Assembly: GCF_019145205.1 (NCBI RefSeq)
Contig: NZ_JAHSTT010000005.1
Span: forward strand, 456,518 to 520,517
Source: Pseudomonas khavaziana
GTDB lineage: Bacteria > Pseudomonadota > Gammaproteobacteria > Pseudomonadales > Pseudomonadaceae
Direction: 5' to 3'
DNA: 64,000 nt
Shown here: positions 9,108-17,634 of the stretch, piece by piece
How positions within the stretch are numbered: position 1 is the first letter of the stretch
Layout of the letters: the number at the start of each line of letters is the position of its first letter
Position numbers and translations under genes: made by a program
The notes under the pieces: generated by a model
Seen by the model: the letters and a program-made list of their open reading frames with translations, nothing else
Told to the model about the DNA's origin: nothing
Databases searched by the model: none

Positions 9108-9431
9108 ATGCGCATCACTTCCGAGCTTATCTGCCAGGCCGCCGACCAACTCCATGGCTTTGTCGGTCTCAATCGCAAGACTGGCCAGTACATCGTGCGT
9201 TTCAGCGAAGATGCCTTCGGCATGGACGTGGCCGATGACGGCATTATCCCCACCGCCGAATTCGTCTGGCTGCCCGCCGCCGACCACACCATGACCCTGT
9301 GCCGTAAACGCATACAGTTGCTGCTGGACCAGAATATCGACGACCGTATCAACGTCACCGAACCGTTGCGGGTGTACATGCGTCGGGTGGAGATTCCGCA
9401 GATCAGTGCGTTGCGCAGTTTGGTGAGCTGA
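9108..9431 (+). CDS. Conserved hypothetical protein, 107 aa
   Basis: I do not recognise a functional family. The product is a small soluble mixed alpha/beta protein without signal peptide or membrane segment; the sequence contains LNRKTGQYIVRFSEDAFG and a C-terminal basic stretch RVYMRRVEIPQ. ATG 9108 is preferred (GTGAGG nine bases upstream); a longer frame starting at 8982 would add an unconvincing N-terminus. It is monocistronic, between glpQ and a convergent gene pair. Confidence 0.7.
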   Translation: MRITSELICQAADQLHGFVGLNRKTGQYIVRFSEDAFGMDVADDGIIPTAEFVWLPAADHTMTLCRKRIQLLLDQNIDDRINVTEPLRVYMRRVEIPQISALRSLVS

Positions 9432-9472
9432 GCGATCAACCTGCCCGGGCGATCCTACCGGATGGAAACCTC

Positions 9473-9793
9473 TCAATTTGAAAAGGTGTAGGCCCGTTCC
9501 ACCTTGCACACCCGTGTATGAAACGCCCTGTACCAGGTGGCGCGTCCTTGCTCACGCACCTGCCGATGTTCGGCCTGTTGCTTCCACGCCAGGATCGCCG
9601 CCTCGCTGGCCCAGTAGGACACGGTGATACCCAACCCCTCTTCCCGCGCCGACTCCACGCCGAGAAACCCCGGTTGCTGCTGTGCCAGTTCCAGCATGCG
9701 TGCGGCGGCCTCGCCATAACCCTGGTCGACGTCGGTACGCAGCGAGCTGAAAATTACCGCGTAATAAGGCGGGGCCGGTGTCTTGGCGATCAT
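9473..9793 (-). CDS. Antibiotic biosynthesis monooxygenase (ABM) domain protein
   Basis: A 106-residue ABM-fold protein (YYAVIFSSLRTDVDQGYGE..., QQPGFLGVESAREEGLGITV, YWASEAAILAWKQQAEH). This small ferredoxin-like fold covers cofactor-free monooxygenases and many uncharacterised proteins. Its ATG at 9793 overlaps the stop of the upstream GATase-like gene (ATGA), indicating coupling and a shared role. Substrate unknown. Confidence 0.85.
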   Translation of the reverse strand: MIAKTPAPPYYAVIFSSLRTDVDQGYGEAAARMLELAQQQPGFLGVESAREEGLGITVSYWASEAAILAWKQQAEHRQVREQGRATWYRAFHTRVCKVERAYTFSN

Positions 9794-10497
9794 GCCGATG
9801 CCCCTCGGCAAGCCTTGAGCAAAGCCAGTGCCAAGGGCGGGGTGATGCCCTTCAGCGCGGCGCGTTCGGGCTGGAACAGGGTGGCGACGAAGAACGGATG
9901 GTCGAGCAACTCCACCGCACGCAGATCGCCCGCCGAATCATGACCGCTGGGAATCAGATTGCCTGCCAGCAGCGCGTCGGCAAACCTGGGGTTGATGCCG
10001 TAGCGGCATCGGTAGCCTTCGTGGATGTCCACGCTGGCGTAGGCTTGGGCAATGCGCGTGTACGGGCACAGGCGCACGGTGTCGTTCACTTCTACAAGAG
10101 AGCAGTTCAGTGGCGCGATGACGGCGCGTTCTGCATCCGGGGCCAGCTCGCCATGCTCGGCATCTGCCCAGCCGAGTACGTTGCGGGCATATTCCAGCAC
10201 GGCATGTTGAAAACCACCGCACGTGCCGAGGAAAGGGCGTTTTTGCTCGCGGGCAAAACGGATCGCCCGCAATGCGCCCTCGGTGTCGCGATAGGGGCTG
10301 GCGGGTACGCACCAGAAACCGTCAAAACCCTGCAGGGCAGAGGTGCAGGTGAGTGTGTCGGTGTCGAGCCATTGCACATGGATGTTCAGGTCCAGTTCGG
10401 CGGCGGCCTGCTGCAGAGCCAGCGGGATAGCCTGGTGCGCGATCACGTCAGGGTTGTAGTCGCCGATCAGGGCGAGGTGCAGAGCGGGGGGTGTCAT
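9790..10497 (-). CDS. CTP synthase C-terminal-like class I GATase-family protein
   Basis: A 235-residue stand-alone domain resembling the glutaminase half of CTP synthase. The nucleophile-elbow motif PFLGTCGGFQHAVLEYARN is intact, encoded by TGC (cysteine). At the place where glutaminases have the catalytic His of the HPE motif, this protein reads FFVATLFQPERAAL, with Gln instead of His. Conventional glutamine hydrolysis is therefore doubtful. It is the first gene of a two-gene operon with the ABM protein and is divergent from a LysR gene. Confidence 0.82.
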   Translation of the reverse strand: MTPPALHLALIGDYNPDVIAHQAIPLALQQAAAELDLNIHVQWLDTDTLTCTSALQGFDGFWCVPASPYRDTEGALRAIRFAREQKRPFLGTCGGFQHAVLEYARNVLGWADAEHGELAPDAERAVIAPLNCSLVEVNDTVRLCPYTRIAQAYASVDIHEGYRCRYGINPRFADALLAGNLIPSGHDSAGDLRAVELLDHPFFVATLFQPERAALKGITPPLALALLKACRGASA

Positions 10498-10540
10498 CGT
10501 GTACGTCCCTTGGCTTGCGGTGGGCTGATACGCACTATAG

Positions 10541-10570
10541 ATTGGCGTTCACGCAATCAATATTGGCGTT
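10541..10570. promoter_or_regulatory. Direct repeat ATTGGCGTT x2, 21 bp apart
   Basis: Two identical 9-bp copies of ATTGGCGTT (10541-10549 and 10562-10570) are spaced exactly two helical turns apart. They lie in the intergenic region between the GATase-like gene (start 10497) and the LysR gene (start 10578). A plausible LysR-type operator; its role is inferred. Confidence 0.5.
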
Positions 10571-10577
10571 TGCCCAT

Positions 10578-11462
10578 ATGCTCAATGCAGCCGCGCACTA
10601 TCAAATCGACTACCCCGACCTGTCATTGATCCTTGCCCTGGTGCGTGGCGGCACCCTGGCGCGGGCGGCTGCGTTGTTGAGGGTAGACGTGTCCACGGTA
10701 TTCCGTGCAGTGCGGCGGCTGGAGGCGGCCCTGGGCCAGACCCTGTTTGAAAAAAGCCGCGCCGGTTACTTGCCCACCAGCCTGGCGAGTACCCTGGCGC
10801 AACAGGCCGAACGGGCAGAACTCGCACTGCAAGCTGCGCGCATTGGGGTGGAGCAGGGCGGTGAGGTAATCAGCGGCACCGTGCGCCTGACCTGCACCGA
10901 CGCGGTATTGCAAGGCCTGCTGCTGCCGGCCCTGGCGCAGTTCATGCCGGCCTATCCAGCGTTGACCCTGGAACTGACCACATCCAATGACTTCGCCAAC
11001 CTCAGCCGGCGTGATGCGGATATCGCCCTGCGCCTGACCAGCAAGCCGCCAGAGCATCTGGTCGGACGTTGCCTGGGGACCGTGGCGTACCAAGTGTGCG
11101 CCAGTGCCGACTATGCACGTCGGCATGCGGGCCAGGACCTGACCGACCTGGCCTGGATCGCGCCGGATGACTTTTTGCCCGACCACCCCACCGTGGCCTG
11201 GCGCCGTGAGCATTTGCCGGGCGTGCGCCCCAGTTACCGCTGCAACAGCATGCAGTCGGTGACTGAACTGGTGCGCGCCGGGCTGGGCGTGGCGGCGTTG
11301 CCGGATTTTCTAATGGGCGATGGCTTGCAACCACTGGGCCCTGCGCTGGCGGGGCACGACACTTCGCTGTGGCTGTTGACGCGCCCTGATTGCCGGGCGT
11401 TGCGTTCGGTGGTGACGCTGTTTGATGAGTTGGGACGGCATGTGCGCGGGTTGCGACCTTAG
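10578..11462 (+). CDS. LysR-family transcriptional regulator
   Basis: A 294-residue LTTR. The N-terminal winged helix (DLSLILALVRGGTLARAAALLRVDVSTVF...) begins within the first ten residues from ATG 10578. A longer frame from 10491 would overlap the divergent gene and displace the domain. The effector-binding domain follows (LELTTSNDFANLSRRDADIALRLTSKPPEHLVG). Divergent from the GATase-like/ABM pair, which it probably controls. Its TAG stop overlaps the stop codon of the convergent DUF1003 gene. Confidence 0.88.
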   Translation: MLNAAAHYQIDYPDLSLILALVRGGTLARAAALLRVDVSTVFRAVRRLEAALGQTLFEKSRAGYLPTSLASTLAQQAERAELALQAARIGVEQGGEVISGTVRLTCTDAVLQGLLLPALAQFMPAYPALTLELTTSNDFANLSRRDADIALRLTSKPPEHLVGRCLGTVAYQVCASADYARRHAGQDLTDLAWIAPDDFLPDHPTVAWRREHLPGVRPSYRCNSMQSVTELVRAGLGVAALPDFLMGDGLQPLGPALAGHDTSLWLLTRPDCRALRSVVTLFDELGRHVRGLRP

Positions 11463-11977
11463 GCTTTACGCACAAACTGTTCATGCATTTCACACGTCAG
11501 GGTTTCGATGCGCTCGGTCAGTTGCTTGGTCATTTCCGTCAACCGGGTGTTCTGCTCCAGCAGTTCCATCAGCTGTTTGGTGGTCTGTGCTGCCTGGGCC
11601 TGGCGTTCGGTATTGGCGGTGGCGAGGGCTTCGCGGTGTTGCGCGTCGGCGTCGGACTGGGCTTTGTCCCGCGCGGCCTGGCGTGTCTGAGCCAGCAGGA
11701 TTAGCGGCGCGGCGTAAGCCGATTGCAGACTGAAGGCCAAGTTGAGCAGGATGAAAGGGTAGACGTCAAAGTGGGTGACGCCGGTCATGTTCAGCACCAC
11801 CCACAACACCACGATCGCCGTTTGAGCGCCGAGAAAGGTTGGCGTGCCAAAGAAGCGTGCGAAAGCCTCGGCCTTGAGTGCGAAAGTGTCGTTGCCGAAG
11901 GTCGGTGCCAGGTGCGCGTGACCTCGGTGGAAGCGCAGGTGGTCAATGGGGGAGGCGTCTGGCTTGTCTGGGGTCAT
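11459..11977 (-). CDS. DUF1003 family membrane protein
   Basis: A 172-residue protein of the DUF1003 family. Two central hydrophobic segments (TAIVVLWVVLNMTGV and VYPFILLNLAFSLQSAYAAP) are followed by the family hallmark LILLAQTRQAARDKAQSDAD. A C-terminal tail of about 50 residues is strongly coiled-coil (TTKQLMELLEQNTRLTEM...). Function unknown; predicted inner membrane with a cytoplasmic coiled coil. The stop overlaps that of the convergent LysR gene by two bases. Confidence 0.87.
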   Translation of the reverse strand: MTPDKPDASPIDHLRFHRGHAHLAPTFGNDTFALKAEAFARFFGTPTFLGAQTAIVVLWVVLNMTGVTHFDVYPFILLNLAFSLQSAYAAPLILLAQTRQAARDKAQSDADAQHREALATANTERQAQAAQTTKQLMELLEQNTRLTEMTKQLTERIETLTCEMHEQFVRKA

Positions 11978-12052
11978 GGCTGGCTCGGATCCTTGGTGTA
12001 AAAACAGCCAACACTATAGACCGAGCCCCCAGGCACACACATGAATAACCGG

Positions 12053-13411
12053 TCAGCGATTGCCCCGCTCATTGGCAAACGCGCTCACCGCCTGCACCGC
12101 TTCGCCGGTGCCCTCGCGAATCTGCAGGATCACGGTGCCTGCCTGGTTGGCCAGGTCTACGCCCTGAGCCGCGCGGTCGCGAGTGGCGTCCATGCTGTCG
12201 ATGGCTTGGCGGGTTTCTTCCTGGATCATGGCGATCATCCCGGAAATCTCCGCAGTGGAGCCACTGGTGCGTGCCGCCAGCTGCCGCACTTCATCGGCAA
12301 CCACGGCAAAGCCACGGCCTTGCTCGCCTGCGCGGGCGGCTTCAATGGCGGCGTTGAGCGCCAACAGGTTGGTCTGGTCGGCAATGCCACGAATGGTATT
12401 GACGATGGCGGTGATCTGTTGCGAGCGCTCGCCGAGTTTGGCGATCAGCTGCGAAGAGGTGTCGATATCCTGGGCAATTTCGCGCATGCCGCTGGCCGTT
12501 TTCTGAATCACTTCGGCGCCTTTTTCGGCCATGTCCTGGGTGTTCAAGGACAGGTGATAAGCCTGTGCCGCGCTCTGTGCGTCGGTGGCATGTTGTTGCA
12601 CGCGGGCAGTGACGTCCGAGGCGAACTTCACCACTTTGCACAGGCGCCCGCTGGCGTCGTACACCGGGTTGTAGTTGGCTTCGAGCCACACCACCTGGCC
12701 GTTTTTATCCACCCGCTCGAACTGGCCGTTGAACAGCTCACCCTGGTTCAGGCGTTTCCAGAACTCGCTGTAGGCGGCACTGTTGGCCAATTCCGGTTTG
12801 CAGAACAGGCGGTGATGCTTGCCCTGGATCTGCGCCAGGCTGTAGCCCATGCGCTGCAGGAAATTCGCGTTGGCGCTGATGATAGTGCCGTCGAGGTTGA
12901 ACTCGATCATTGCCATGGCGCGGTCTATGGCTGCAAGCTTTGCGTTGGCTTCACTTTCGGCCTGCAGGCGCGGCGTGACATCCATGGCGTACTTCACCAC
13001 TTTAATCACGCGACCGGCTTCATCCCGCACCGGGTTGTAGCTGGCTTCCAACCACACCGATGCGCCATCGGCGCCCACCCGCTCGAAGGTGCCCGACTGG
13101 AATTGGCCGTTGCGCAAGTGCGTCCACAGCTGGTTGTAGTCGGCGCTGCGGGCGAATGCGGGCGTGCAGAACATCCGATGGGGCTGGTCCAGGATTTGTT
13201 CGGCGCGATAACCCATGGTCTTGAGGAAGTTGTCATTGGTCCGCAGCACGTTGCCTTGCAGGTCGAATTCGATGACGGCCATGGAGCGTTCGATCGCGTC
13301 CAGCAAGCTGGTTTGTTGGGCGATGCGGTGTTGCAGGGCGTTGATGGTTTTCTTGTGGGCGTTGAATAGCATGTTAGAGAGCTCGGGCATGCAAGCATAT
13401 GCGGTATCCAT
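12053..13411 (-). CDS. Soluble PAS-PAS methyl-accepting chemotaxis protein (BdlA-like)
   Basis: A 452-residue cytoplasmic chemoreceptor without membrane segments. Two tandem PAS domains (about residues 38-155 and 160-275) are clearly related: both contain MAVIEF/MAMIEF, an FxxxMGY motif, HRMFC/HRLFC and a WLEA-YNPV-D strand. The C-terminus is the MCP signalling hairpin with GIADQTNLLALNAAIEAARA and GRGFAVVADEVRQLA. The architecture equals BdlA of P. aeruginosa, a biofilm-dispersion regulator tied to c-di-GMP, which fits the adjacent diguanylate cyclase gene. The exact start is uncertain; ATGs at 13411, 13390 and 13372 are all possible. Confidence 0.87.
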   Translation of the reverse strand: MDTAYACMPELSNMLFNAHKKTINALQHRIAQQTSLLDAIERSMAVIEFDLQGNVLRTNDNFLKTMGYRAEQILDQPHRMFCTPAFARSADYNQLWTHLRNGQFQSGTFERVGADGASVWLEASYNPVRDEAGRVIKVVKYAMDVTPRLQAESEANAKLAAIDRAMAMIEFNLDGTIISANANFLQRMGYSLAQIQGKHHRLFCKPELANSAAYSEFWKRLNQGELFNGQFERVDKNGQVVWLEANYNPVYDASGRLCKVVKFASDVTARVQQHATDAQSAAQAYHLSLNTQDMAEKGAEVIQKTASGMREIAQDIDTSSQLIAKLGERSQQITAIVNTIRGIADQTNLLALNAAIEAARAGEQGRGFAVVADEVRQLAARTSGSTAEISGMIAMIQEETRQAIDSMDATRDRAAQGVDLANQAGTVILQIREGTGEAVQAVSAFANERGNR

Positions 13412-13635
13412 GTATTTGCGCCTGACCCCGTAGGGCTCCTGGCCGTACGGTTGACTTGCTCATTGCCAGCTTCCTGATGCTGACAGAGGGGGTGGAACAA
13501 CGGTTTCAGAGTAATCAGCCTGCCAAGAAGTTCGCCCGTTGGGCAGGACCATTATTGGGCAGGCGACCAATGGCGGCATTATGCTATTGCGGCAGGTAGG
13601 CGGGGCTGGATTCGGACGAGGTGTTATCGGACAAC

Positions 13636-14694
13636 TCAGGTTGGATAGGCGGCTATCCAGTCGCTGGTCTTGACGCGGTCGCGACCGCTGTCCTTGGCGG
13701 CGTACAGCGCGAGGTCCGCGGCGTTGAGCCACGCGACCGCATCGTTGAAAGAGGGATGGAAGTCCGCCAGGCCAATGCTCAGGCTGACGCGCAGCTCAGG
13801 GATGTGCGGATGGCGATAGTTACCGAAAGTTTCGCGGAGCCGCTCCATGACTTGCGCCGCTTCTTCCAGCGGCATCCTCGGAAGGATCACACAGAACTCA
13901 TCGCCTCCGTAGCGGCCGGCCAGGTCGTCTTCCCGCAAGTGTTGGCGCAACTCGTGGCTCAACTGGCGCAGTACCGTATCTCCGACGGTGTGGCCGTGGA
14001 TGTCATTGATGTTTTTGAAGTGATCGATATCGATCAAGGCGATGGTCGCCTGGCCTTGTTGCTGCTGGCACTTATGGAACTTGAGATTGAGCAGGTCTTT
14101 CCACGAACCATGGTTGAGCAGCCCGGTAAGGCTATCGATGCGGCTCAGGGCGCTGAGGGCGCGTTTATGGTCCGACAGTTTAATCGCCAACTGATAGCAG
14201 ACCATTCCGATGGCCATTGGGTAGAGCGTCAGCATCGGCAAACAGGAATAGACCTCGATGAGGCTGACACCAGTGTCGAACTTGACCCCGAACAGGCCCC
14301 AGGCCACCGCGATACCGGCCGCCTGCGCCAGCAGCCCGAGCAGGAACAGGCGTTTGCCGCCGGCTGCGACATTGTTCATGGCCATCATCGACAGAATGGT
14401 GACGGTGGTCAGTGGTGAGAACTGGGTGGCGGCCGCCCAGAAACCGCCGGCCAACGAGTCATACAACAGGTTGCGTTGCTCGGCCTGGTAGGGGAACGGC
14501 GAGCGAGTTGAGAGCTGGTACGCCACATGCGCCCAGGCCAAGCCATTGAACAACAGCAACGCCCAGACCCAAGCGGGCATGGACAAGGGGTACAACGCGC
14601 CAACCACGCTGATGCTGCCGATGCCAAGGCCGATAATCCTTGGCTTGTAGATACGCCTGGCAAATGAAAGCCCTTTGCCTCGTCTGTTTTCCAT
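13636..14694 (-). CDS. Diguanylate cyclase, MASE2-GGDEF (AdrA/DgcC type)
   Basis: A 352-residue membrane enzyme that makes c-di-GMP. The N-terminal ~175 residues form a MASE2-like sensor with about five hydrophobic helices, beginning RRIYKPRIIGLGIG. The GGDEF domain follows (SRIDSLTGLLNHGSW...). The active-site RYGGDEF is intact, and an RxxD inhibitory I-site (REDD) sits five residues before it, so product inhibition should operate. ATG 14694 has AGGA five bases upstream. It lies 224 bp upstream of the BdlA-like gene on the same strand. Confidence 0.9.
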   Translation of the reverse strand: MENRRGKGLSFARRIYKPRIIGLGIGSISVVGALYPLSMPAWVWALLLFNGLAWAHVAYQLSTRSPFPYQAEQRNLLYDSLAGGFWAAATQFSPLTTVTILSMMAMNNVAAGGKRLFLLGLLAQAAGIAVAWGLFGVKFDTGVSLIEVYSCLPMLTLYPMAIGMVCYQLAIKLSDHKRALSALSRIDSLTGLLNHGSWKDLLNLKFHKCQQQQGQATIALIDIDHFKNINDIHGHTVGDTVLRQLSHELRQHLREDDLAGRYGGDEFCVILPRMPLEEAAQVMERLRETFGNYRHPHIPELRVSLSIGLADFHPSFNDAVAWLNAADLALYAAKDSGRDRVKTSDWIAAYPT

Positions 14695-14881
14695 AGTGTC
14701 CTGGGTCAGCTGTTTTGTGCGGGTACAGTCGCATGCATCAGCGGGCGGAACCGCTGATCGGTAAATGCGAGCGATTGTCGATTATTCCTGTGGGAATAAT
14801 CAGTGTCCTTCCAGGCCATTTGCGCAAAACAGCGGGTGAATGCGCCAAATACGACCTGGAATGTCGCCCAGGCAACAGGAC

Positions 14882-15508
14882 TTAGTGCGGGCGTGGTGCG
14901 CTGACTTCGTAGCCGGCGAGGAACAGGTCGATGGCCGACTCGATGACATCGGCCTGGGCGGCAGCGTCGAGGGTGGGCTGGCCAAGGGTTATCTGCGGCC
15001 AGAATGCGAAAGCCTTGAGCAGGCTTTGGATCTGGTGGGCAGCGAAAGCCGGGTCGGCGCAGTTGAGACGGCCGTCTTCCCGTGCGGCGCGTACCCATTG
15101 GGTAAAACCTTCTTCCCGTGCGCTCAGGCGGTTGACCATGTCTTGCGCGCGGTCCGGCGAATGGATGGTGGCAGCGATAGCCACACGTGCCAGGTCGAGG
15201 AAGTTGGCATCCGACATCATCTTCATTTTGGCTTCCAGCAACCTGCGCAGTTGATCGCGCAAAGGGCGGTCGCTGGCGTAGTTCACGTCCAGTTGCGCGA
15301 CGCTGTTGGCCCATAGCTGGTGGAGGATCTCGGCGAACAGCTCTTCCTTGCTGGGGAAGTGGTTGTACACCGTGCGCTTGGAAACACCGGCAGTGGCGGC
15401 GATTTTGTCCATGCTGGTAACCTCGAAGCCGTTCTCGCGAAATTCGGCGATAGCCGCCGCCACGATGGCTTCGCGTTTACGCACGGTGAGGCGCTTGGGG
15501 GCAGTCAT
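14882..15508 (-). CDS. TetR-family transcriptional regulator
   Basis: A 208-residue repressor. The N-terminal TetR helix-turn-helix is clear (AIVAAAIAEFRENGFEVTSM, followed by AATAGVSKRTVYNHFPSKEELF). The C-terminal ligand domain resembles AcrR-like regulators. Start chosen at ATG 15508; an extension to 15526 is possible. It is divergent from an MBL-fold hydrolase gene, and two palindromic sites sit in the shared intergenic region, which suggests autorepression and control of the hydrolase. Confidence 0.88.
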   Translation of the reverse strand: MTAPKRLTVRKREAIVAAAIAEFRENGFEVTSMDKIAATAGVSKRTVYNHFPSKEELFAEILHQLWANSVAQLDVNYASDRPLRDQLRRLLEAKMKMMSDANFLDLARVAIAATIHSPDRAQDMVNRLSAREEGFTQWVRAAREDGRLNCADPAFAAHQIQSLLKAFAFWPQITLGQPTLDAAAQADVIESAIDLFLAGYEVSAPRPH

Positions 15509-15535
15509 GGATAACATTCGACTCAAAATGGAAAT

Positions 15536-15551
15536 TACACTCGGCAGTTTA
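15536..15551. promoter_or_regulatory. Candidate TetR operator, imperfect
   Basis: A 16-bp site TACACTCGGCAGTTTA differing at two arm positions from the near-perfect palindrome at 15583. It lies 28 bp upstream of the TetR start codon, so it could serve autorepression. Confidence 0.55.
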
Positions 15552-15582
15552 CTTGCTCCGGCTTTTGTTGCAATCTAGAAAC

Positions 15583-15598
15583 TACACTGTGCAGTGTA
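15583..15598. promoter_or_regulatory. Candidate TetR operator TACACTG-TG-CAGTGTA
   Basis: A palindrome with 7-bp perfect arms and a 2-bp centre, 33 bp before the MBL-fold gene start and 47 bp from its imperfect twin. This length and symmetry are typical for TetR-family operators. Confidence 0.7.
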
Positions 15599-15630
15599 AT
15601 TCTTGTGCGGACCGTAGGAGTCACTCTGTA

Positions 15631-16689
15631 ATGGCCACGATTTCAAACCGTCCCGCCCCTGCGCCTGTAGCGCTCAAGCCTGCCAGGCAGGGCCAGAGGC
15701 ATTTCAGCAATGACGCCCCGATTCAGCATGGCGGCTTTGGCAAGACCCTGCGTATTTTCTGGAACATGCTGTTCAACAAGCCGCGCACCACACGGCCGGT
15801 GGGGCAGATTCCGGTTCAGCCCCTGACCCGTGGACAGTTGTTGGCCGCCCCTGATCACAGCGTGTATCGCCTCGGGCATTCGACCGTATTGCTGAAAATG
15901 CGCGGTAAATTCTGGGTCACTGACCCGGTATTCGCCGAGCGTGCCTCGCCGTTCAGTTGGGCCGGCCCCAAGCGTTTTCACCAGCCGCCCATCAGCCTTG
16001 AAGAGTTGCCTCCCCTGGAGGCAGTTATTCTTTCCCACAACCACTACGACCACCTTGACCGCAAGGCGGTGGTTCGATTGGCTGAGAAGACGCGTTACTT
16101 CCTGGCACCCTTGGGCGTAGGCGACGTACTGATCAAGTGGGGGGTAGACGCCAGCAAAGTCCATCAGTTGGATTGGTGGCAGGGCACCGAGGTGGAAGGC
16201 ATTCGTTTTATCGCCACCCCGGCGCAGCATTTCTCCGGGCGTGGCCTGTTTGATAGCAACCAGACGCTGTGGTGTTCCTGGGTGATGATTGACGATGCGC
16301 GCAGAATCTTTTTCAGTGGCGACACCGGCTATTTCGACGGTTTCAAACGTATCGGCGAGCAATACGGTCCGTTTGACCTGACCCTGATGGAAACCGGTGC
16401 TTACAACCTCGATTGGCCCCACGTACACATGCAGCCTGAGGAAACGCTGCAGGCGCATATCGATCTCAAGGGGCGCTGGTTGCTGCCAATCCATAACGGC
16501 ACCTTCGACCTGGCATTCCACGCCTGGCATGAACCCTTCGACCGCATCATGGCCCTGGCCTGGGAACGCAATATATCGATCACCACCCCGGCGATGGGGC
16601 AGGCGTTCCGCTTGAACCAGCCCGAGCGTGGGTGTGCCTGGTGGTTGGAGGTGGAGTCTCAACCTGTGCAGGAGCCGGCAGCAGGCTGA
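15631..16689 (+). CDS. MBL-fold metallo-hydrolase (NAPE-PLD / UlaG-like)
   Basis: A 352-residue metallo-beta-lactamase-fold hydrolase. The metal site SHNHYDHLD lies near residue 135, with further ligands in FFSGDTGYFDGF and LPIHNGTFDLAFHAW. The arrangement (GHSTVLLKM..., WVTDPVFAERASPF) matches the family containing N-acyl-phosphatidylethanolamine phospholipase D-like enzymes, so a phosphodiester or lipid substrate is possible but not shown. Start at ATG 15631 (TAGGAG upstream). It is under a divergent TetR repressor with candidate operators, so it is probably induced by a specific ligand. Confidence 0.85.
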   Translation: MATISNRPAPAPVALKPARQGQRHFSNDAPIQHGGFGKTLRIFWNMLFNKPRTTRPVGQIPVQPLTRGQLLAAPDHSVYRLGHSTVLLKMRGKFWVTDPVFAERASPFSWAGPKRFHQPPISLEELPPLEAVILSHNHYDHLDRKAVVRLAEKTRYFLAPLGVGDVLIKWGVDASKVHQLDWWQGTEVEGIRFIATPAQHFSGRGLFDSNQTLWCSWVMIDDARRIFFSGDTGYFDGFKRIGEQYGPFDLTLMETGAYNLDWPHVHMQPEETLQAHIDLKGRWLLPIHNGTFDLAFHAWHEPFDRIMALAWERNISITTPAMGQAFRLNQPERGCAWWLEVESQPVQEPAAG

Positions 16690-16797
16690 GCCAGGCCCCG
16701 TAAGGAAAAGAGCTTTTCATAGGATTTCAGCCCTGCGACAAACGTCAGACTAGAGTGCGATGATCTCCGGAAATTTTATTTCGGGGAGGATGTTCCG

Positions 16798-17523
16798 ATG
16801 GACAGCCATTGTAAGAATCTTTGGAAGACGGGCTTGCCTTGTGCCTTCGGCCAGCCCTCACCCGTGCCCGTCAACGCTGCCGACGTTCCTGCTCCATTGC
16901 TCAATGTTGCTCCGGTTTCTATCGTTTTTAGCACCGGGCAACGCGCTGGTAATACGCCCATACCCGGGTATAACGCCCTGGCCCCCCAGATAAACCCGGT
17001 GCGTGACCCCGCGCTATCCCTTATCGCCATCAGTGGCATGGACCCTACCGAACCCGTGATGGTGGGGGTCCCCCTGGTATTGAATAACACTACGTTCACC
17101 GCTTCACTAGAGCTGGCAGGCTACCGTCTGGGCTACGCCGAACGTTATGTACAGGGTAAGCAGGCTGAACTCGTCGAACACGGTGCAGGTTTGCGCCGAG
17201 TCTTCGACACCCTGCGCCGGGCCGGCGCGCAATGGGTGGCGGTAGACGTGCAGCGTGGCAGCGACAGCGTCCAGGCCTGTCACGAAATCGATGAGCTGGT
17301 AGCTGGTCTTCGCCTTGATGCTCTGGTGTCAGACGATCCAAATGCAGGGTTTCAGCACGCCTGCAGAAGCGGATACCCCAGTGTCTGTGAAACGCTGGAG
17401 GATGGATCGAAAGTCTGGTTTTACGGCGCCCGTTGGGCGGGTGATCGCTTGACGGCCCTGTTGCGCGCTTACCGCCAGCTAAGACCAAAATTTGTATTGG
17501 CGCCTACGCCAGACGGGGAATGA
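16798..17523 (+). CDS. Hypothetical protein, 241 aa
   Basis: I do not recognise this protein. A strong GGAGG site precedes ATG 16798. The N-terminal ~75 residues are proline/alanine rich and low in structure. The rest reads as an alpha/beta domain (LSLIAISGMDPTEPVMVGVP, LRRVFDTLRRAGAQWVAVDV, SDDPNAGFQHACRSGYPSVC). No signal peptide or membrane helix is obvious. An amidase gene follows 111 bp downstream on the same strand, so they may form a pair. Base composition resembles its neighbours. Confidence 0.65.
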   Translation: MDSHCKNLWKTGLPCAFGQPSPVPVNAADVPAPLLNVAPVSIVFSTGQRAGNTPIPGYNALAPQINPVRDPALSLIAISGMDPTEPVMVGVPLVLNNTTFTASLELAGYRLGYAERYVQGKQAELVEHGAGLRRVFDTLRRAGAQWVAVDVQRGSDSVQACHEIDELVAGLRLDALVSDDPNAGFQHACRSGYPSVCETLEDGSKVWFYGARWAGDRLTALLRAYRQLRPKFVLAPTPDGE

Positions 17524-17634
17524 TAGGACGGCGTGGCCGGATTCGCCTGAAATAGTGCGGCGGCGGCGTTTCTTAGACTGGTGTGGGGTTATCGACCGTT
17601 AACCCTCGCACTCAGTCAAGTAGAGAGGCACTTC

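Noticed and set aside
10200..10240. Possible selenocysteine codon in the GATase-like gene, as this family is sometimes labelled selenoprotein.
   Set aside because: The nucleophile is encoded by TGC, a plain cysteine; no in-frame TGA is present.
12041..13369. 442-codon frame antisense to the PAS-PAS chemoreceptor.
   Set aside because: The chemoreceptor is intact with clear motifs; the antisense product has repeated internal similarity only because the two PAS domains repeat.
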